Assembly (NCBI RefSeq): GCF_024347415.1
Contig: NZ_AP025477.1
Location: forward strand, 1,883,965-1,947,964
Source: Vibrio crassostreae
GTDB lineage: Bacteria; Pseudomonadota; Gammaproteobacteria; Enterobacterales; Vibrionaceae
Length of the DNA: 64,000 nucleotides
Direction: 5' to 3'
The number at the start of each line of letters is the position of its first letter. Positions within the stretch are counted from its first letter, which is position 1. Positions 52,775 through 61,558 of the stretch are shown piece after piece. A model generated the notes under the pieces. That model had not been told where the DNA came from and did no database searches. It saw nothing but the letters and a program-made list of their open reading frames with translations. The position numbers and the translations under genes were made by a program.

Positions 52775-52790
52775 TGGCACAAAGCGTGCA
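52775..52790 (+). promoter_or_regulatory. Sigma-54 promoter of the glycerophosphodiesterase gene
   Basis: TGGCACAAAGCGTGCA has GG and GC elements exactly 10 bp apart, as in the -24/-12 consensus TGGCAC-N5-TTGCA. It lies 107 bp upstream of the start at 52898. Confidence 0.8.
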
Positions 52791-52897
52791 ATCCCTACAT
52801 TGTGGCACCTGCCCACATGAGGTCATCTCACAGAAGGTAGAAATGACCGGATTAAGGAAATTAGAAAAATAATTGCTTGTTGCAAGGAGATACAAAC

Positions 52898-54118
52898 ATG
52901 AAGCAAATACTGAAAGGTTCGATTGCTCTGATACTCGGCGTTAGCTCAATGACAGCATGGGCGGCAACAGAGTCAGCAAACCTAGGACCTCGTCCCCTCT
53001 TTTTAGTCAACAATATGGATGAGAGCCCTTTGAAAACCAAGCTGCTCAGTTGTAGCGAAGGGCCTTTTCATCGTAGTGATTTTTCTATTGGGCACCGCGG
53101 AGCTGCAATGCAGTTTCCCGAGCACACCAAAGAATCTTACTTAGCGGCAATTCAGATGGGCGCGGGCGTTGTCGAGTGTGATGTAACCTTTACCAAAGAT
53201 AAGGCGTTGGTATGCCGTCACTCGCAAAGTGATCTGCACACCACAACAGATGTCTTGGCACACCCTGATCTCGCTAAGAAATGTTCAGTTCCATTTAAAC
53301 CTGCGAACCCTGCGACAGGTGAAGATGCTCAGGTTGAGTGTCGTACTTCCGATTTCACGTTAGCGGAGTTTAAGACGTTAAAAGGTAAAATGGATGGGGC
53401 GAACCCGAAAGCCACCACAGTCGAAGAGTACATGAATGGTACTCCAGGTTGGAGAACCGATCTATACAGCCAGAGTGGGACGCTGATGACACACGCAGAA
53501 AGTGCGGCACTGTTTAAAGAACACGGTGTAAAGGTGACACCTGAATTGAAATCGGCAGCGGTTGAAATGCCTTTCAATGGCTTTAGCCAAGAGATGTACG
53601 CGCAAAAGCTAGTGGATGAACTAAAAGAAGCGGGCTTTGCACCTTCAGAGACTTACTTGCAATCGTTCAACCTGGATGACGTGAAGTATTGGATCAAAGC
53701 AGCACCAAAATTCGGCAAACAGGCCGTGTATCTTGATGACCGTGTTTACGAGCAAGCGGACTTTGTTGCATCTGTTGAGAACATGAAAGAGCTGCACGAT
53801 GCGGGTGTAAACATTATTGCGCCGCCTCTGTTTGCTCTGGTTGATCTAGATGAGAACAACGAACTGGTTGCGTCTAATTACGCCAAGCTTGCTAAAGGTG
53901 CAGACCTCGACATTATTGCATGGACTCTGGAGCGTTCAGGCCCACTCGCTCAAGGTGGTGGTTGGTACTACAAGAGCGTAAAAGATGGCATCAACAATGA
54001 TGGCGACATGATGAAAATGCTCGATGTGTTGGCGCAAGGTGTTGGTGTGATGGGCGTATTCAGTGACTGGCCAGCAACAGTAACTTACTACGCAAACTGC
54101 ATGGACAGCGACGCCTAA
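52898..54118 (+). CDS. Exported glycerophosphodiester phosphodiesterase
   Basis: A 406-residue enzyme from the ATG at 52898 (AAGGAG upstream; an in-frame TTG at 52877 is rejected). Signal peptide 1-22 ending MTAWA. The GDPD TIM-barrel active site is plain: [20 protein letters not shown] (His66, Arg67), [11 protein letters not shown] (Glu93, Asp95) and [10 protein letters not shown] (His108). It cleaves glycerophosphodiesters, such as glycerophosphocholine, to sn-glycerol-3-phosphate and an alcohol, in the periplasm. It has a sigma-54 promoter of its own and sits between the two-component genes and the Phn-type transporter, suggesting linked control. Confidence 0.93.
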   Translation: MKQILKGSIALILGVSSMTAWAATESANLGPRPLFLVNNMDESPLKTKLLSCSEGPFHRSDFSIGHRGAAMQFPEHTKESYLAAIQMGAGVVECDVTFTKDKALVCRHSQSDLHTTTDVLAHPDLAKKCSVPFKPANPATGEDAQVECRTSDFTLAEFKTLKGKMDGANPKATTVEEYMNGTPGWRTDLYSQSGTLMTHAESAALFKEHGVKVTPELKSAAVEMPFNGFSQEMYAQKLVDELKEAGFAPSETYLQSFNLDDVKYWIKAAPKFGKQAVYLDDRVYEQADFVASVENMKELHDAGVNIIAPPLFALVDLDENNELVASNYAKLAKGADLDIIAWTLERSGPLAQGGGWYYKSVKDGINNDGDMMKMLDVLAQGVGVMGVFSDWPATVTYYANCMDSDA

Positions 54119-54163
54119 ATTATCTGGATTATTGAAGAATAATAAGAGAAAAAGCAGTGAACC

Positions 54164-54188
54164 AAAGAGCCTTCGGGCTCTTTTTTTA
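54164..54188 (+). terminator. Terminator after the glycerophosphodiesterase gene
   Basis: AAAGAGCC-TTCG-GGCTCTTT followed by five T, a textbook UUCG-type hairpin. Confidence 0.9.
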
Positions 54189-54312
54189 CCACTAAAATTG
54201 ATGGGACAGAAATGACCCAAATGCAAGCTTATGGGTTGGACATGAATGACTCAAAATAGATTTCTGAATGTGGTTTTTTATTTAAGTTATTGAATTTAAG
54301 GGGATAAAAACA

Positions 54313-54328
54313 TGGCACAAAGGCTGCA
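54313..54328 (+). promoter_or_regulatory. Sigma-54 promoter of the phnDCEE operon
   Basis: TGGCACAAAGGCTGCA has GG and GC 10 bp apart, matching the -24/-12 consensus and almost identical to the site at 52775. It is 45 bp upstream of the binding protein start. Confidence 0.8.
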
Positions 54329-54373
54329 ATAGTGAAGGTGACTTTCAACAATAAGTAAAAGTAAGGTTTGAAT

Positions 54374-55414
54374 ATGAAAATCAGTGTTAAAGGACTGTTA
54401 ATCGCTAGCTCATTACTACTTCCTTCAATGGCTATGGCAAGCGACTGCTCTAGTCGTGGTGTGTTAGACGATCGATACTGTGATGAAAACCAAGATTTGG
54501 TCGCCGATTCACCGAAGAACCCAGATGAGTGGAATGACCCAAGCACGCTTGTGTTTACTTACACGCCAGTAGAAGACCCTGCTTTGTACAAAGATGCGTT
54601 TGCCGACTTCCAAGCTCACTTAAGCAAAATCACGGGTAAGCGAGTGATTTACTACACGGTGCACTCGAACTCTGCACAAGTAGAAGCGATGCGTTCTGGC
54701 CGTTTGCACGTAGCTGGTTTCTCTACTGGCCCAACTGGCTACGCGGTTAACCTAGCGGGCTACGTTCCAATTGCAGTGAAAGGCGATGAGTCTGGTTTCC
54801 AAGGCTACAACCTGATTACCATTGTACGCAAAGACAGTGGTATCAACACCATGGATGATCTAAAAGGCAAAAAGGTTGCACACACTTCTGCATCATCAAA
54901 CTCTGGCAACCTAGCTCCTCGTGCGTTATTCCCAGCTAAAGGGTTAGTGCCAGATGAAGACTACAAAGTGCTTTACTCAGGTAAGCATGACCAATCGATT
55001 CTCGGTGTATTCAACGGAGACTATGATGCAGCACCTGTGGCATCTGACGTGTACGATCGTATGGTGGCAGCAGGTCGTGTTGATGATTCTGAGCTTAAGA
55101 TCATCTACCGTAGCCCGCGCTTCCCAACGTCTGCGTTTGGTTACGCGTACAACCTAAAACCGGAGCTGGTTGAGAAGATCAACGAAGCTTTCTTTAGCTA
55201 CCGCTTCACACCAGAGATGAGCGCATCATTCAAAGGTGCAGACCGCTTCTCACCAATCAGCTACAAAGAAGAGTGGGACGTGATTCGTGATATCGCCCAC
55301 GCGACAGGTACGGCTTACACTAAAGCTGGCCTTAAGAAACTCGCGGAAAAAGATGCGGCTAAACGCGCGAAGAAAAAAGCAGCTGAGTTAGCGAAACAAG
55401 CAAACAACGGCTAA
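54374..55414 (+). CDS. phnD: PhnD-family phosphonate/phosphate-ester binding protein
   Basis: A 346-residue periplasmic protein from the ATG at 54374. Signal peptide 1-23 (ending MAMA). The mature part has the PhnD pattern: LVFTYTPVEDPALYKDAFADFQAHLSKITGKRV, MRSGRLHVAGFSTGPTGYA, DLKGKKVAHTSASSNSGNLAPR and GVFNGDYDAAPVASDVYDRM. An Ala/Lys-rich tail ends the protein. It binds phosphonates, phosphite or phosphate esters; the ligand is unknown, and the linked glycerophosphodiesterase suggests a phosphoester. First gene of the phnD-C-E-E operon. Confidence 0.9.
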   Translation: MKISVKGLLIASSLLLPSMAMASDCSSRGVLDDRYCDENQDLVADSPKNPDEWNDPSTLVFTYTPVEDPALYKDAFADFQAHLSKITGKRVIYYTVHSNSAQVEAMRSGRLHVAGFSTGPTGYAVNLAGYVPIAVKGDESGFQGYNLITIVRKDSGINTMDDLKGKKVAHTSASSNSGNLAPRALFPAKGLVPDEDYKVLYSGKHDQSILGVFNGDYDAAPVASDVYDRMVAAGRVDDSELKIIYRSPRFPTSAFGYAYNLKPELVEKINEAFFSYRFTPEMSASFKGADRFSPISYKEEWDVIRDIAHATGTAYTKAGLKKLAEKDAAKRAKKKAAELAKQANNG

Positions 55415-55432
55415 TTCTTTTTCTATTAGAAG

Positions 55433-55510
55433 ACTAAGTTCTCGAAAGACTTAGTTCTTTAAAAACACCTACTTCAACTAAATATCTATGCCCTCGCGGG
55501 TAGGGCATAG
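55433..55510 (+). repeat. Two intercistronic hairpins between phnD and phnC
   Basis: ACTAAGT/ACTTAGT (about 55434-55454) and the perfect 9-bp CTATGCCCT (55486-55494) with AGGGCATAG (55502-55510). They are likely to stabilise the phnD message and reduce downstream reading, as is common after binding-protein genes. Confidence 0.55.
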
Positions 55511-55542
55511 ATCATTCTAAAATTCGCACAAGGAAATGCAGT

Positions 55543-56313
55543 ATGGCCGTAGCAAGCTATGAAGGAATAAAGATAAACAACCTTTTCCACGAATATGTGG
55601 CAGGCAAGCCAATCCTTAAAGGCATTAATATTGATATCGATGAGCCAGGCATCATCGCGATCATTGGTCCATCTGGTACCGGTAAAAGTACGCTTCTGCG
55701 CTGTATCAACCGCCTCAATGATCCAAGCCAAGGCGAAATCATTTTTGATGGCGCAGACCTGACTCAATTAAAAGGCCAAGCGCTACGTAAACAACGTCGA
55801 CACATCGGCATGGTGTTCCAAGAATATAACCTCGTGGAACGTTTAACGGTTATCGAGAACGTGTTAAGCGGCCGTTTGGGTTACATGACGGCTTGGAATG
55901 CGTGGCGTCGTAACTATTCTCCACAAGACTTAGCAAAAGCGTTCGAGTTACTTGAATTTGTAGGCCTACAAGACTTTGCAAACCAACGTGCCGACAGTTT
56001 GTCAGGCGGCCAAAGACAGCGTGTCGGTATCGCTCGCGCAGTCATGCAAGACCCATATATCTTATTAGCGGATGAACCAACGTCATCACTCGACCCGAAA
56101 ACCGCGGTTGAGATCATGGAGCTGATGGAAACTTTCGCCGAGCAGAAGAACATCCCTGTGTTGGTTAACATCCACGATGTCAACTTAGCCAAGCGTTACG
56201 CCAAACGCATCATCGGCATGTGTAATGGCAAAGTACATTACGACGGCAGCCCTGAAGGCATTTCAGAGGAAGATCTAAAAATCATCTATGGGGGTGAATC
56301 ATGGCTGGATTAA
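55543..56313 (+). CDS. phnC: Phosphonate-type ABC importer ATPase
   Basis: A 256-residue ATPase of the PhnC family. Walker [10 protein letters not shown] in [23 protein letters not shown]-loop [14 protein letters not shown], signature [15 protein letters not shown], Walker [17 protein letters not shown] and H-loop [26 protein letters not shown] is PhnC-typical. It overlaps the first permease gene by 13 nt and energises PhnE1/E2. Confidence 0.95.
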   Translation: MAVASYEGIKINNLFHEYVAGKPILKGINIDIDEPGIIAIIGPSGTGKSTLLRCINRLNDPSQGEIIFDGADLTQLKGQALRKQRRHIGMVFQEYNLVERLTVIENVLSGRLGYMTAWNAWRRNYSPQDLAKAFELLEFVGLQDFANQRADSLSGGQRQRVGIARAVMQDPYILLADEPTSSLDPKTAVEIMELMETFAEQKNIPVLVNIHDVNLAKRYAKRIIGMCNGKVHYDGSPEGISEEDLKIIYGGESWLD

Positions 56314-57125
56314 CCCCAAGCTCATCGCCAAGTGCATCGTCAAACCAGTCGCCAGCGAAGCATGAAAACCCGTTCAAAACCTCATGGACTAACCGAGCAA
56401 TCATCGCTGCGATAGTTGCGTATCTGTTTTACAGTTTCTCGACGTTAGGGCTGACTTTTGATCGTTTGGTCATCGGTTTTGGTGAGAGTGAGCGGTTACT
56501 ATCAAGAATGTTTCCGCCAGATTTCTCGCGTACTAATCTACTGCTAAGCGGCTTAGCAGAGAGCTTACAGATAGCGATCATTTCGAGTTTCTTCGGCATC
56601 ATCATTTCGCTGTTTCTTGGCTTACTTGCTGCAAGAAACATGATGCCTTCGATTGTATCGACACCTATTCGGGGCTTTATCGCACTGTGTCGCTCTTTTC
56701 ATCCAGTGATCATCGCAATCTTGTTTGTGAAAGCGGTGGGTTTTGGTGCCCTGGCTGGGATTCTGACCTTGGTGTTCGCATCGATTGGTTTTATTGCCAA
56801 GCTGTTCGCAGAAGCGATTGAAGAGATCTCTTTCAAGCCTGTTGAAGCGATTAAAGCGACCGGCGCTAGCTTCATCAGTGTGATTCTGTATGCGGTAATG
56901 CCGCAGGTGTTTACTCGTTTTATTGGCTTCGCTAGCTACCAGTTGGACTCGAATTTACGTAACTCAACTATGGTGGGTATCGTTGGCGCGGGCGGCCTTG
57001 GTGGGACGTTATTCTCGGCATTCCAACGTTTCGACTACGACTTTGTCGCTGCTATTTTGATAACGATCATCGCGCTGATTCTTGTCGGTGAATTTCTTTC
57101 CAACATTGTTAGGAGAATCTTCTAA
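56301..57125 (+). CDS. phnE: Phosphonate-type ABC importer permease 1
   Basis: A 274-residue inner-membrane permease with about six helices and the PhnE EAA loop [32 protein letters not shown], then [27 protein letters not shown]. Overlaps phnC by 13 nt and the second permease by 1 nt (TAATG), implying coupled translation. It forms a heterodimer with the product of the next gene. Confidence 0.93.
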   Translation: MAGLTPSSSPSASSNQSPAKHENPFKTSWTNRAIIAAIVAYLFYSFSTLGLTFDRLVIGFGESERLLSRMFPPDFSRTNLLLSGLAESLQIAIISSFFGIIISLFLGLLAARNMMPSIVSTPIRGFIALCRSFHPVIIAILFVKAVGFGALAGILTLVFASIGFIAKLFAEAIEEISFKPVEAIKATGASFISVILYAVMPQVFTRFIGFASYQLDSNLRNSTMVGIVGAGGLGGTLFSAFQRFDYDFVAAILITIIALILVGEFLSNIVRRIF

Positions 57126-57928
57126 TGACAACTGCATCTATTGATAGAGAGTGGCAGCGCTTTACACCCAACGAACGTGTGGCTCGATTTGCCGTTTACC
57201 TTAGCCTTGTATGCGCCATCGTGTGGTCTTGGCAGACGGTGGAAGTGATTCCTGAGTTCCTATATGACGCACCAGCTCAGTTTGCGGACATGTTTGAACG
57301 CATGGTGCCAATGGACTACGGCTTCTATCCCGAGTCGATCCACGCGGCGATGATTGAGACGCTGCACATCGCTACATTAGGTACCTTATTTACCTTGGTG
57401 TTTGCGATCCCTTTGGCGTTGTTAAACGCACCGAACATTACACCTAATAAAGCGTTGAACTGGGTTGCTCAATTCTTCCTTGTGTCTTCACGTTCAGTGA
57501 ACTCACTAGTGTGGGCATTACTGTTTATCGCACTATTTGGCCCCGGTGTTCTCGCAGGTATCATGGCAATTGCAATTCGCAGTATCGGCTTTGTAGGGAA
57601 GCTGTTAGCGGAAGCCATTGCCGAAGTGAACATGGGGCCTATTGAAGCTTTACGCGCAACGGGCGCTTCGTGGATGAGTATTCTGCTGAAAGGGTATTGG
57701 CCGCAAGTGATGCCCGCATTCTACTCAATTGTACTGTTCCGTTGGGACATCAACGTGCGTGAATCTGCGGTATTGGGCTTAGTGGGCGCTGGTGGTATTG
57801 GCGTAGTGCTCAACGATGCGCAGAACCTTTTCGAGTGGCAAAAAGTGTCGATGGTATTGGTGAGTATTTTTGCTGTGGTTATCATTGCAGAAGCTGTAGT
57901 GATCCACATTCGCAACAAACTCATATAG
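57125..57928 (+). CDS. phnE: Phosphonate-type ABC importer permease 2
   Basis: A 267-residue PhnE paralogue. The EAA loop is EAIAEVNMGPIEALRATGASWMSILLKGYWPQ; the end has RWDINVRESAVLGLVGAGGIG. Two PhnE genes in tandem are normal for several phosphonate and phosphite transporters. Last gene of the operon, followed by a terminator. Confidence 0.93.
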   Translation: MTTASIDREWQRFTPNERVARFAVYLSLVCAIVWSWQTVEVIPEFLYDAPAQFADMFERMVPMDYGFYPESIHAAMIETLHIATLGTLFTLVFAIPLALLNAPNITPNKALNWVAQFFLVSSRSVNSLVWALLFIALFGPGVLAGIMAIAIRSIGFVGKLLAEAIAEVNMGPIEALRATGASWMSILLKGYWPQVMPAFYSIVLFRWDINVRESAVLGLVGAGGIGVVLNDAQNLFEWQKVSMVLVSIFAVVIIAEAVVIHIRNKLI

Positions 57929-57977
57929 ACAATATGTTGTGTGAAAGTTAAGAGCTTATCTAGCATTTTGAAGCTCA

Positions 57978-58019
57978 AACGACCCTAGGTACTTCGGTCT
58001 ACCTAGCGGTCGTTTTTTT
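57978..58019. terminator. Terminator between phnE and the HAD gene
   Basis: AAACGACC-CTAGGT and ACCTAG-CGGTCGTTT form a long stem around CTTCGG, followed by TTTT; the flanking genes are convergent. Confidence 0.85.
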
Positions 58020-58061
58020 ATGTTGTTTGAATGGACAGAAAGCTTGTTTAGAAGGGGATGG

Positions 58062-58856
58062 TTAGCTTTTCGCTGTCTCACTTTTAAGCGTCAGCAGTAA
58101 ATCCACAAATTCTGCAAACCCATAACCACCCGGTTGTGACATCACCTTGCTTGGATGATGATCTAGCTTATCCCAATAATGCTCAATGTTAGCCACGCCA
58201 ACGGTGAGCGGTAGTGATTCGAACATCTGTTGATCATTCATTGAATCGCCGACATAACACGCTTGCTTGTGGGTTTGTTCAAGCGATAGGCCTTTACTAG
58301 AAAGGAAACGGAGCACGGCGTTTTTCTTCGAGTGCTCACCATACCAAGCATTGATATGAATCGAACTTGCTGTCGCGTGTGCGCCTAAAGCATGTATTCT
58401 TTCGAGTACCGCTTGCACTATTTCAGGGTCAACAGGCTGACGGTTTTGGCCGATATCAATCGCGACCTCACACAAGCGGTAAGATTGATCCAAAGTTAGG
58501 GATAGGTCTGGGTAACTCTGCAAGATCGATTCAACTTCTTGTTTGAGCTTGGCTTGATTATGGTGCACTTGTTCTAGCGGTGTTTCAGATGAGAGTTGTA
58601 ATGCACCATCTTGTTTCTCTAATAAGAAGGCGCCGTTCTCTCCAAGCACGGCGTCTACAGGCCATAGTTGTGCAATATGATCACACCAACCAGCACAGGC
58701 TCCCGTTACTGCGACCACTTTAATTCCGTTATCTCTTAGCTTTTGTAACGCAATCAATGTTTCTGGAGGGAGTGAACCCTGCCAAGTGAGCGTATCATCA
58801 ACATCGGTTAATACCCATTCGATGTGCTTCCAGTTATTGCCTAGTTGGTGTTCCAT
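58062..58856 (-). CDS. HAD-IIB phosphatase, Cof/mannosyl-3-phosphoglycerate phosphatase-like
   Basis: About 264 residues from the ATG at 58856; a GTG at 58868 would add four. Motif I WVLTDVDDTLTW, motif II VVAVTGACAGW, Lys of motif III in HSKKNAVLRFL, motif IV CYVGDSMNDQQMFES. The large C2B cap between II and III (about 75-180) marks subclass IIB. It hydrolyses a phosphorylated sugar or similar metabolite. Convergent with the phn operon, so functional linkage is possible but not shown. Confidence 0.85.
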   Translation of the reverse strand: MEHQLGNNWKHIEWVLTDVDDTLTWQGSLPPETLIALQKLRDNGIKVVAVTGACAGWCDHIAQLWPVDAVLGENGAFLLEKQDGALQLSSETPLEQVHHNQAKLKQEVESILQSYPDLSLTLDQSYRLCEVAIDIGQNRQPVDPEIVQAVLERIHALGAHATASSIHINAWYGEHSKKNAVLRFLSSKGLSLEQTHKQACYVGDSMNDQQMFESLPLTVGVANIEHYWDKLDHHPSKVMSQPGGYGFAEFVDLLLTLKSETAKS

Positions 58857-58965
58857 CCTCAAACTCACTTATTCGGATCTATTGTATTGCGTGGAGTGTT
58901 CAGTTCGTCGTTAAATGTCTTCCACTCAGTGCTACTAAGTGTTGTTAATTAACGCTTAACAGTGT

Positions 58966-59121
58966 TTAGAAAACACAGTGCTTAGCAAAATCACCGGCTT
59001 CATTGGCAGTCCAGTCGCCTTTCGGCTTTTCTTTCATATCTGTACACCAAGCTTCACTGCCCACTTCTGTACAAGCCATCAGTTGAGTCGCTAGAAATAG
59101 AATTAGCGCGATTTTTTTCAT
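58966..59121 (-). CDS. DUF3012 small lipoprotein
   Basis: A 51-residue protein from the ATG at 59121, with AAAGGA 9 nt upstream; longer in-frame starts to 59160 lack this. Lipobox TQLMAC gives a lipidated Cys near residue 17. The mature 35 residues (SEAWCTDMKEKPKGDWT..., ending AKHCVF) match the DUF3012 family of small Vibrio proteins. The two other cysteines may form a disulfide. Function unknown. Confidence 0.85.
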   Translation of the reverse strand: MKKIALILFLATQLMACTEVGSEAWCTDMKEKPKGDWTANEAGDFAKHCVF

Positions 59122-59344
59122 AATAAACATTCCTTTATTGTCTAAATTTCTACTTATCACTGTATCAAATACCGCTAGCGATTGTTATAGCAGCCAGCGA
59201 CATAAGTTTGTTAAAACGATAGAGAGTTGGGCTTATTTCTAATATAGGAAGCGAAGGTCGGTGGTCGGAAAAATCAAGGAAATTGATGTATAGATCGAAA
59301 AAGCCAGCAACATTGAAGTGACCCCGTAAAGTTGGACATTTCTG

Positions 59345-60214
59345 TTAAGCGGCTTTCAAGGCCTGAGTTCGATATTCTATCGGAGTCAGGCCTTTTAGTT
59401 TCACTTTTATACGTTTGGTATTGTAGTACTCGATGTATTCTTTAATTTGCTCTATCAGAGCATCTGCATCTTCAAAGCTTTGGTTGTGATACATCTCTGT
59501 TTTGAGTAAAGCAAAAAAGTTTTCAGCAACCGCATTATCCAAGCAGTTACCTTTTCTCGACATGCTTTGCGTTAACCCACTCTCCGCTACCTTTTTCTGA
59601 TACTGTCGATGGCGATATTGCCAACCTTGATCGCTGTGTATAATTGGCTTTGAGTTGGGTTTCAGCTTTGATATAGCCTCCGTCAGCATATCCGTGACAA
59701 GCGGCAAGCAGGCATTTTGGGCCACTCTATAAGCAACCACTTCCTGAGTAAACAAGTCGACAATGGGAGACAAGTATACTTTCTGCTCTTTGACTTTGAA
59801 CTCCGTGACATCAGTTACCCACTTTTCGTCGGGTTGAGTCGCACTAAAATCTCTTTCAAGCACGTTGGGAGCTGCTGTTCCAGACTCTCCTCGGTATGAA
59901 CGATACTTTTTAATCCTGACTGTCGATTTAAGGTTCAGCTGAGCCATAAGTCTTTGAACCGTTTTGTGATTAAGCACGACCCCCTGATTTTTTAGTTCCA
60001 AGTGAATACGGCGGTAGCCGTATCGACCCTTATGTTCATGATAAATTGACTTTATCAACCGCAGCTCACGTTCGTAGCTATTTGGGCGCTTGCTCGTTTG
60101 AGCCTGATAATAAAAGACACTTTTTGCCAGCTGTAGAGTGTGCAGTAAGTGCTTTAGTGGGTACTTGCCTTTAAGAGTTAGAGCTATGACCGCTTTTTCT
60201 TTGTTCGACGGTTT
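59345..60214 (-). CDS. IS3-family transposase OrfB (DDE integrase), made by frameshift
   Basis: In the -1 frame relative to orfA. The frame is open from the slippery site to the stop at 59345 (about 290 codons). The rve/DDE core is complete: VTDVTEFKVK (first Asp), IIHSDQGWQYRHRQY (second Asp) and NAVAENFFALLKTE (Glu). HTH_21 region KGRYGYRRIHLEL precedes it. No good independent start exists upstream, so the active product is the OrfAB fusion spanning 59345-60693; a TTG at 60058 could give a shorter form. Confidence 0.9.
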   Translation of the reverse strand, partial: KPSNKEKAVIALTLKGKYPLKHLLHTLQLAKSVFYYQAQTSKRPNSYERELRLIKSIYHEHKGRYGYRRIHLELKNQGVVLNHKTVQRLMAQLNLKSTVRIKKYRSYRGESGTAAPNVLERDFSATQPDEKWVTDVTEFKVKEQKVYLSPIVDLFTQEVVAYRVAQNACLPLVTDMLTEAISKLKPNSKPIIHSDQGWQYRHRQYQKKVAESGLTQSMSRKGNCLDNAVAENFFALLKTEMYHNQSFEDADALIEQIKEYIEYYNTKRIKVKLKGLTPIEYRTQALKAA

Positions 60215-60693
60215 TTTTCCTGCTCCAACTCTTCCAACTTTTTTAGAACGGCATTCTCGGTTCGTAAGTAGACCAACTCCTCTTTTAGCTCCTCAAGCGT
60301 CATTTCATTATCAGGCTTAGTGGTACGTTGAGGTTGCTGTTTCATTGAGGGTCTTCCTTTCTGGCGCATTTTGAGCCCTTTGATACCCAGCTCATTAAAT
60401 CGTTTGAGCCAGACAGAGAGTATCCCAGGGGATGAGAGGTTTAATACAGCGCTAGTGTGCGTGAGAGACCATTCATTCGTCCACATTAAATTCAATGCTT
60501 TTCGCTTTGTCTGAGCAGAGGCAGCATGCTTAGTTGGTAAAAATGAATCAGTACCATGGATGGCAAAGACTTGAGCCCAATACCGTATCTGTCTTGAAGA
60601 GATTGAATATTGTTTTGCTAAGCAGAGAGATGACGTGCCATCTAAATATTGCTTAGCAATGATACATTTTAGCTCTCGGCTATATTTGGACAT
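60184..60693 (-). CDS. IS3-family OrfA (helix-turn-helix protein)
   Basis: A 169-residue IS150-type OrfA with two helix-turn-helix parts (AKQYLDGTSSLCLAKQYSISSRQIRYW and LTHTSAVLNLSSPGILSVWLKRF) and a C-terminal leucine-rich coil (LEELKEELVYLRTENAVLKKLEEL). Near the end the mRNA holds the heptamer A AAA AAC in frame (window 60211-60217), a classic -1 ribosomal slippage site leading into OrfB. Confidence 0.9.
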   Translation of the reverse strand: MSKYSRELKCIIAKQYLDGTSSLCLAKQYSISSRQIRYWAQVFAIHGTDSFLPTKHAASAQTKRKALNLMWTNEWSLTHTSAVLNLSSPGILSVWLKRFNELGIKGLKMRQKGRPSMKQQPQRTTKPDNEMTLEELKEELVYLRTENAVLKKLEELEQEKNRRTKKKRS

Positions 60694-60743
60694 AAAAAGA
60701 CCCCCAATAATTGGTGTCCAACTATTGGGGGTCAGTTCACATG

Positions 60744-60753
60744 TGCTGGCTTT
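60744..60753 (-). terminator. Half of the hpf terminator, split by the insertion sequence
   Basis: TGCTGGCTTT here pairs with AAAGCCAGCA at 59300-59309, left of the element. Without the element they form a 10-bp stem with a 5-nt loop and a T5 run for leftward transcription, 50 nt after the hpf stop. Confidence 0.75.
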
Positions 60754-60802
60754 GAAATTCTTTTGCGCTGCTATTGTTTATTAGCGAACTTCTACTGTGG
60801 AG

Positions 60803-61159
60803 TTATACCAACTTCATCTCTTGGATGATGTCTGAAGCAATCTCTGGCTTCGTACTTGTTGGCTTCTCGTGTAGGTCGGCTTTCAATTGTCCCTTACGGT
60901 TACTTAGGCCTGCTTCAAGTTTCTTGAGTGCTGAAGCGATAGCTGGATACATAACGTCATCTGTAGCTTTTGCGTTTACACGTACACCTTCGTAGTTGGT
61001 GAACACTTCAACCTGATGTTGGCTGTGTTCTTTTGTAATGATGATGTCGCAGCTAATCAGTGATGGAAAATGGTTTGATATCTTTTCGAACTTACCTTCG
61101 ATGTCTTTACGTGAGTCGTCGTTAATTGATACGTGATGTGTTTGAACGTTTATTTTCAT
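60803..61159 (-). CDS. hpf: Ribosome hibernation factor, HPF/RaiA family (short form)
   Basis: A 118-residue protein of the S30AE family: MKINVQTHHVSINDDSRKDIEGKFEKI, FTNYEGVRVNAKATDDVMYPAIASALKKLEAGL. It binds the 30S decoding region and inactivates ribosomes in stationary phase or stress. The C-terminal tail (about 95-118) is longer than HPF and is closer to RaiA in length, so which of the two it is remains open. Its terminator is interrupted by the insertion sequence. Confidence 0.9.
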   Translation of the reverse strand: MKINVQTHHVSINDDSRKDIEGKFEKISNHFPSLISCDIIITKEHSQHQVEVFTNYEGVRVNAKATDDVMYPAIASALKKLEAGLSNRKGQLKADLHEKPTSTKPEIASDIIQEMKLV

Positions 61160-61558
61160 AAATCATACCTTTCCAATGACTGTGTCATTTAAACGTAGCA
61201 AACATCGGATAGATTCACCAATAGAGAAAGTACACATGTGTGATTAACTTCAGTGTTATCAAATAATCTCCCCTTACTCCCTTGAAAGTCCGATTAACTG
61301 ATCGCATATTATGTTTCGTGAATTTCAAACGTGTTTAAAAATCCCTCATCTTTGAAGTATTGCTCTAAGCCTTCTATAGGACTTAGGCTTTATCGCCTCA
61401 ATCAAACATTCTTACGAATTCTTATTCTAGCCTGGTTTTATAAATCTCTTTCAACGCGGGATGAATTTAGGTTTTGGTTAAGGTTATTTCGAATGATAAT
61501 AAGACAGCGAACTCGCTGCCTTTTCTCGTTTAAATAAAAGCTATTCCAACGTCAAAGA
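61160..61558. other. Intergenic gap between hpf and glgC
   Basis: AT-rich. It must hold the hpf promoter. Near 61503-61522, GACAGCGA and TCGCTGCC form a weak hairpin that may end glgC. A 68-codon frame at 61331 has a biased Arg/Leu/Phe composition and no ribosome site and is not accepted. Nothing else was seen. Confidence 0.5.

Larger units (their letters stand above)
59314..60739 (-). mobile_element. IS3-family (IS150-group) insertion sequence, apparently intact
   Basis: 1426 bp bounded by 25-bp imperfect inverted repeats beginning TGAAGTGACCCC on the left and TGAACTGACCCC on the right (21 of 25 matching, each ending GTTGGACA). A 3-bp target duplication CAT lies at 59311-59313 and 60740-60742. 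It contains overlapping orfA and orfB with a slippery site. The insertion split a hairpin (59300-59309 with 60744-60753), the probable hpf terminator. All key parts are present, so it may be active and recently inserted. Confidence 0.92.

Noticed and set aside
60215..60693. Reading orfA and orfB as a degraded transposase
   Set aside because: The frame change happens at an intact A AAA AAC slippery site and the DDE residues are complete, so it is normal programmed slippage, not decay.
61331..61537. 68-codon frame between hpf and glgC
   Set aside because: No ribosome site, skewed Arg/Leu/Phe content and no family resemblance.
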